From assembly GCA_009843725.1 (NCBI GenBank), contig VYCX01000427.1, forward strand, positions 1 to 8,946: a DNA stretch of 8,946 nt, in the 5' to 3' direction. The notes under the pieces were generated by a model. That model was not told the origin of the DNA. It saw nothing but the letters and a program-made list of their open reading frames with translations, and did not search any database. The position numbers and the translations under genes were made by a program. This document shows positions 7,107 through 8,946 of this stretch, piece after piece. Origin of the DNA: Boseongicola sp. SB0675_bin_26. GTDB lineage: Bacteria > Pseudomonadota > Alphaproteobacteria > Rhodobacterales > Rhodobacteraceae. Each line of letters begins with the position of its first letter. The stretch's first letter is position 1.

Positions 7107-7981
7107 GCAGGAATCTCCTGGGCAAACGCCGCCGCAAGCGAAAGCGCACCTGCAAGCGGCCCATCGAGTGGCGAGGTCAGATCGGACTGCATGTCTGCAG
7201 GCAAGTACGGAGCGTAGCAGGCGCCAATTCCACCGGTCAGGCAGACCGGCTGACCTTTGTTCCAGCCAACGACTTGAAGCATCGCGGAAATGTCCTGTGC
7301 CCCGCTGCGCATTATGTGTTCGGCGAGCGCATCGCCTTCCTTCGCAAATTCGGTCACAAGCGGTGCCAAAGCACCAAGCTCCGAAGGACTGGCCGATCCC
7401 GCAAAGCGGACGATGCCTTCAGTGCCCTCGAAATCCGTCAAGATCCGCTCTGCCAGTGGCGAGGCGGGATACTGTCCGTCAATGCCCTTGAGTGTCGTGC
7501 CGAGAGCGGCTTTGCCCACGAAATGTGCCGATGCCTCGTCTCCAAGCACCGGCCCCCAGCCACCTGCACACCGCATGGTTCCTTGGCATTGTGCCGCAAA
7601 GAATGATCCCGTGCCACAGTGGGCGATCGCGCCGTCGGCCAGGCCAAGTGCGCCTCTCAATGCCGCCGCACGATCATCTTCAATGCGGACGTGCGCAAAT
7701 GGCAGGGCCGTGCGCAACCTCTCCGAGATCGTCTCGCCTGTCATTCCCGCAAGTCCGACAAACGCGGGGATTCGCGAAAGCGCTTCCGGCTTCAGACCGG
7801 CGCGCTCCGCCAGGCTGCCCAGGCCCGCGGAAATCTCGTTCAGTGCGCCGTCAAAGTCCGTGGAGACGTTGGCGGGTCCGGTCTCCACCGCAACGATTGA
7901 CATGCCGTCATCCAACGCGAGTCGACACTGCGTGCCGCCGCCGTCAATGGCGATAACCGGAGATTTCCGCGATTCACCCAT
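7103..7981 (-). CDS. nagK: BadF/BadG-type N-acetylglucosamine (or MurNAc/GlcNAc) kinase
   Basis: An ATP-dependent cytoplasmic amino-sugar kinase, 292 aa, of the BadF/BadG/BcrA/BcrD family that includes GlcNAc kinase NagK and the dual MurNAc/GlcNAc kinase MurK. The phosphate-1 loop IDGGGTQC is at 12-19, FVGLAGMTGE at 74-83, IEDDRAAALRGAL with the candidate catalytic Asp102/103, the phosphate-2 motif HCGTGSFF at 121-128, then GGWGPVLGDEASAHFVG and the adenosine motif LTGGIGA. The frame stays open to 8410, but ATG 7981 is chosen because it gives the expected N-terminus, has AAGGT six nt upstream, and lies just after the operator-like repeat. It is first in the operon and overlaps gntR by GTGA. 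Having murQ as divergent partner makes MurNAc a plausible second substrate. Confidence 0.88.
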   Translation of the reverse strand: MGESRKSPVIAIDGGGTQCRLALDDGMSIVAVETGPANVSTDFDGALNEISAGLGSLAERAGLKPEALSRIPAFVGLAGMTGETISERLRTALPFAHVRIEDDRAAALRGALGLADGAIAHCGTGSFFAAQCQGTMRCAGGWGPVLGDEASAHFVGKAALGTTLKGIDGQYPASPLAERILTDFEGTEGIVRFAGSASPSELGALAPLVTEFAKEGDALAEHIMRSGAQDISAMLQVVGWNKGQPVCLTGGIGACYAPYLPADMQSDLTSPLDGPLAGALSLAAAFAQEIPA

Positions 7982-7984
7982 GCA

Positions 7985-8002
7985 GATACCTTTATAATAC
8001 CT
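7985..8002 (-). promoter_or_regulatory. Candidate operator upstream of nagK
   Basis: Read on the - strand this is AGGTATTATAAAGGTATC, two AGGTAT units 11 bp apart, ending 3 bp before the nagK ATG. The second unit doubles as the ribosome binding site (AAGGT), and TATTAT/TATAAA inside it resembles a -10 box. A protein bound here would block transcription or translation start. It matches the element before murQ at 16 of 18 positions in the same orientation relative to the gene, so the GntR protein of this operon is the natural candidate to bind. Confidence 0.6.
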
Positions 8003-8012
8003 ATTGGGTGAG

Positions 8013-8041
8013 AGAAAGCCCAAATGATGCCAATGTGTCAA
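8013..8041 (-). promoter_or_regulatory. Possible nagK operon promoter
   Basis: On the - strand a perfect -35 TTGACA (8036-8041) is followed after 17 bp by CTTTCT (8013-8018), a weak -10. Transcription would start near 8006, so the operator-like element would lie in the first bases of the transcript. An alternative is a -10 TATTAT inside the operator with TTGGGC (8018-8023) as -35, but that would leave almost no leader. Confidence 0.3.
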
Positions 8042-8168
8042 ATGCCGCCTCAAGTCCGTGCCGATGGAGCAACTGGACAGCTCAACGTGTCCGACGGGAA
8101 TTTTGGTGCACCTGCCTTGGGATTTGCGCGTCCCGAGTTTTCTGTTCAGGGTGGTACAGTGGGGGCTT

Positions 8169-8204
8169 GGCCTTGAAGGGAGCGCCTTCAGGCCGATCAT
8201 CGGC
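8169..8204. repeat. Two adjoining strong inverted repeats
   Basis: GGCC (8169-8172), one bulged T, then TGAAGG (8174-8179) pair with CCTTCA (8185-8190) and GGCC (8191-8194) around loop GAGCG, a 10-bp stem. It overlaps GCCGAT-C-ATCGGC (8192-8204), a nearly perfect 13-bp palindrome, so the two structures would compete. No T-run follows. Confidence 0.5.
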
Positions 8205-8261
8205 ACACGTGCTGGGAGGCGGTGCGAAACTCTCGAAAGTTCAGGCCTCGACGCTTTCTGC

Positions 8262-8275
8262 GCAGCACGTGCTGC
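8262..8275. repeat. 14-bp perfect palindrome
   Basis: GCAGCACGTGCTGC reads the same on both strands. Its core CACGTGCTG also occurs exactly 60 bp upstream (8206-8214). It could be a protein site or a structured-RNA arm. Confidence 0.45.
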
Positions 8276-8444
8276 CTTGGGAAGCGGCGTTGGGCCGGCT
8301 TCCGGCGCTGGAAGGCGAGGCAGGCCTTGGGTGAGTGGGGAAAGTCGGCAACGGACTCGCTTGGAATGGGTTGGCGACGCACGATCCTGCCTTGTTTGGC
8401 AGCCTTGCATGTCCGTCCGTCAATGAGGGGCGATCCGCTCGCAG

Positions 8445-8471
8445 CGTTGGATCGGCAGGTTGATTCCAACG
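8445..8471. repeat. Inverted repeat / hairpin
   Basis: CGTTGG-ATC (8445-8453) pairs with GAT-T-CCAACG (8462-8471, T8465 bulged), a 9-bp stem with an 8-nt loop. Function unknown. Confidence 0.35.
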
Positions 8472-8753
8472 TGTTTCGTCTTGTTCCGGTCCATGCACTC
8501 GAGCATTCAGACGGTCCAACGGGTCGTCAGCAGCACCATGGCCCTGTGACGACGCACTTGGCTCCGGCACCGGCCCCGATGCAAAACCGGATGGATGAGC
8601 GCAACGAGTTTTTCGCCGAGGGTCGGATCGGTGCGCTGCGGATTCCGGACTCCCGGATTGTCGGTGGACGCCGGACCAAGGGACGATCTGGTCGTTTCGG
8701 TCGAAATCGACGCGGGAGGGCACGTTGAGGCACTGAACAAAAGTGTGGACAAA

Positions 8754-8771
8754 AGGTATTAGATAGGTATC
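8754..8771 (+). promoter_or_regulatory. Candidate operator upstream of murQ
   Basis: AGGTATTAGATAGGTATC, two AGGTAT units 11 bp (one helical turn) apart, differing from the nagK element only at positions 9 and 11. TATTAG (8757-8762) within it may be the -10, with TGAACA (8734-8739) as -35 at 17-bp spacing; transcription would then start near 8769, leaving a 28-nt leader to the murQ ATG. Binding here would cover the promoter. Confidence 0.6.
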
Positions 8772-8796
8772 TTATGACGCGTGACTGGGGAATCAC

Positions 8797-8946
8797 ATGA
8801 CCGGCTCTCGGACTGAAGCGCTGCACGATTCTGCGGAGGGACTTGACGAACTTCCTCTGTCCGAAGTTGCCGCGTTGCTGGCCGAAGGTCAGATCGCCGC
8901 CGCAACGTCGCTTCTTGGCGCCCTTGACAGCATTGTGAGCGGCGCC
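8797..8946 (+). CDS. murQ: N-acetylmuramic acid 6-phosphate etherase, N-terminal 50 codons
   Basis: Cut by the window end. MurQ cleaves the lactyl ether of MurNAc-6-P to give GlcNAc-6-P and D-lactate, feeding peptidoglycan fragments into GlcNAc catabolism. Only 50 residues are visible, before the SIS sugar-binding motifs. They follow the family N-terminal pattern: TEALH, then GLDELPLSEVAALLAEGQIAA, then an alanine-rich helix ending ALDSIVSGA, as in TE....GLD.LP..E....L......A..L..I in alphaproteobacterial MurQ. The ATG at 8797 is preceded by TGGGGA, and an in-frame TGA at 8782 excludes any earlier start. The assignment is strengthened by the divergent amino-sugar operon and the shared operator, but the diagnostic catalytic region is outside the window. 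Confidence 0.75.
   Translation, partial: MTGSRTEALHDSAEGLDELPLSEVAALLAEGQIAAATSLLGALDSIVSGA

Larger units (their letters stand above)
7982..8796. other. 815-bp divergent spacer between nagK and murQ
   Basis: Unusually long for a divergent promoter region. The operator-like elements sit at its two extreme ends, and no frame between them resembles a known protein on either strand. The middle holds a cluster of inverted repeats (8169-8204, 8262-8275, 8294-8306, 8445-8471, 8644-8657). It could contain an unannotated structured RNA or the decayed remains of an inserted or lost gene. No tRNA, SRP RNA or transposase was recognised. Confidence 0.5.

Noticed and set aside
7982..8410. In-frame extension of the kinase gene to an ATG at 8410
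   Set aside because: The added 143 residues are Pro/Arg/Ser-rich with no family match. The kinase fold starts normally at ATG 7981, which has its own ribosome site and operator.
8404..8752. Minus-strand frame with NPQRTDPTLGEKLVALIHP and, after a stop, MLECMDRNKTKHVGINLP
   Set aside because: Looks mildly protein-like, but it is broken by stops, has no ribosome site, and I recognise no family; not enough for a pseudogene call.
1..8946. CRISPR array, tRNA/rRNA genes or insertion sequence
   Set aside because: No regularly spaced repeats, no tRNA-like cloverleaf with TTCGAATC-type arms, no rRNA sequence and no transposase motif were seen on either strand.

Overview
This is GC-rich DNA from an alphaproteobacterium, most likely of the Rhodobacterales/Rhizobiales type. 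The evidence is the coaX-RNase J gene pair, the four-base stop/start overlaps between genes, and the amino-sugar operon layout. The assignment rests on family recognition only; no search was run.

Left part (1-973, + strand): the 3' end of a ProW-type quaternary-ammonium (glycine betaine/choline) ABC permease gene overlaps an alpha/beta-hydrolase gene by ATGA. A 533-bp gap (974-1506) follows. It has no convincing protein gene except a possible 14-codon ORF with a very strong ribosome binding site, and it holds some small hairpins. Next come coaX (type III pantothenate kinase) and rnj (ribonuclease J), again overlapping by ATGA. In many alphaproteobacteria coaX-rnj follows nuo genes and birA. 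Here the pair stands apart from them, so the gap may mark a rearrangement junction.

Right part (4173-8946): a compact amino-sugar/peptidoglycan-recycling divergon. On the - strand, in transcription order, lie a BadF/BadG-type GlcNAc/MurNAc kinase (nagK-like), a GntR/HutC-type regulator, a GlmS-like sugar isomerase without a glutaminase domain (NagB-II type), and nagA. They are joined by four-base overlaps or a 13-bp gap. On the + strand, after an 815-bp spacer, the window ends inside what looks like murQ (MurNAc-6-phosphate etherase). Together these would convert MurNAc-6-P and GlcNAc to GlcNAc-6-P, then GlcN-6-P, then fructose-6-P.

The most striking new signal is an 18-bp element, AGGTATTANNNAGGTATC. 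It occurs just upstream of both nagK and murQ, in the same orientation relative to each gene, and the copies match at 16 of 18 positions. It is the obvious candidate operator for the GntR protein encoded between them. Other oddities are an atypical C-terminus of NagA, a cluster of strong hairpins and palindromes in the 815-bp spacer, and a 20-bp hairpin sequence shared by the two long intergenic regions.
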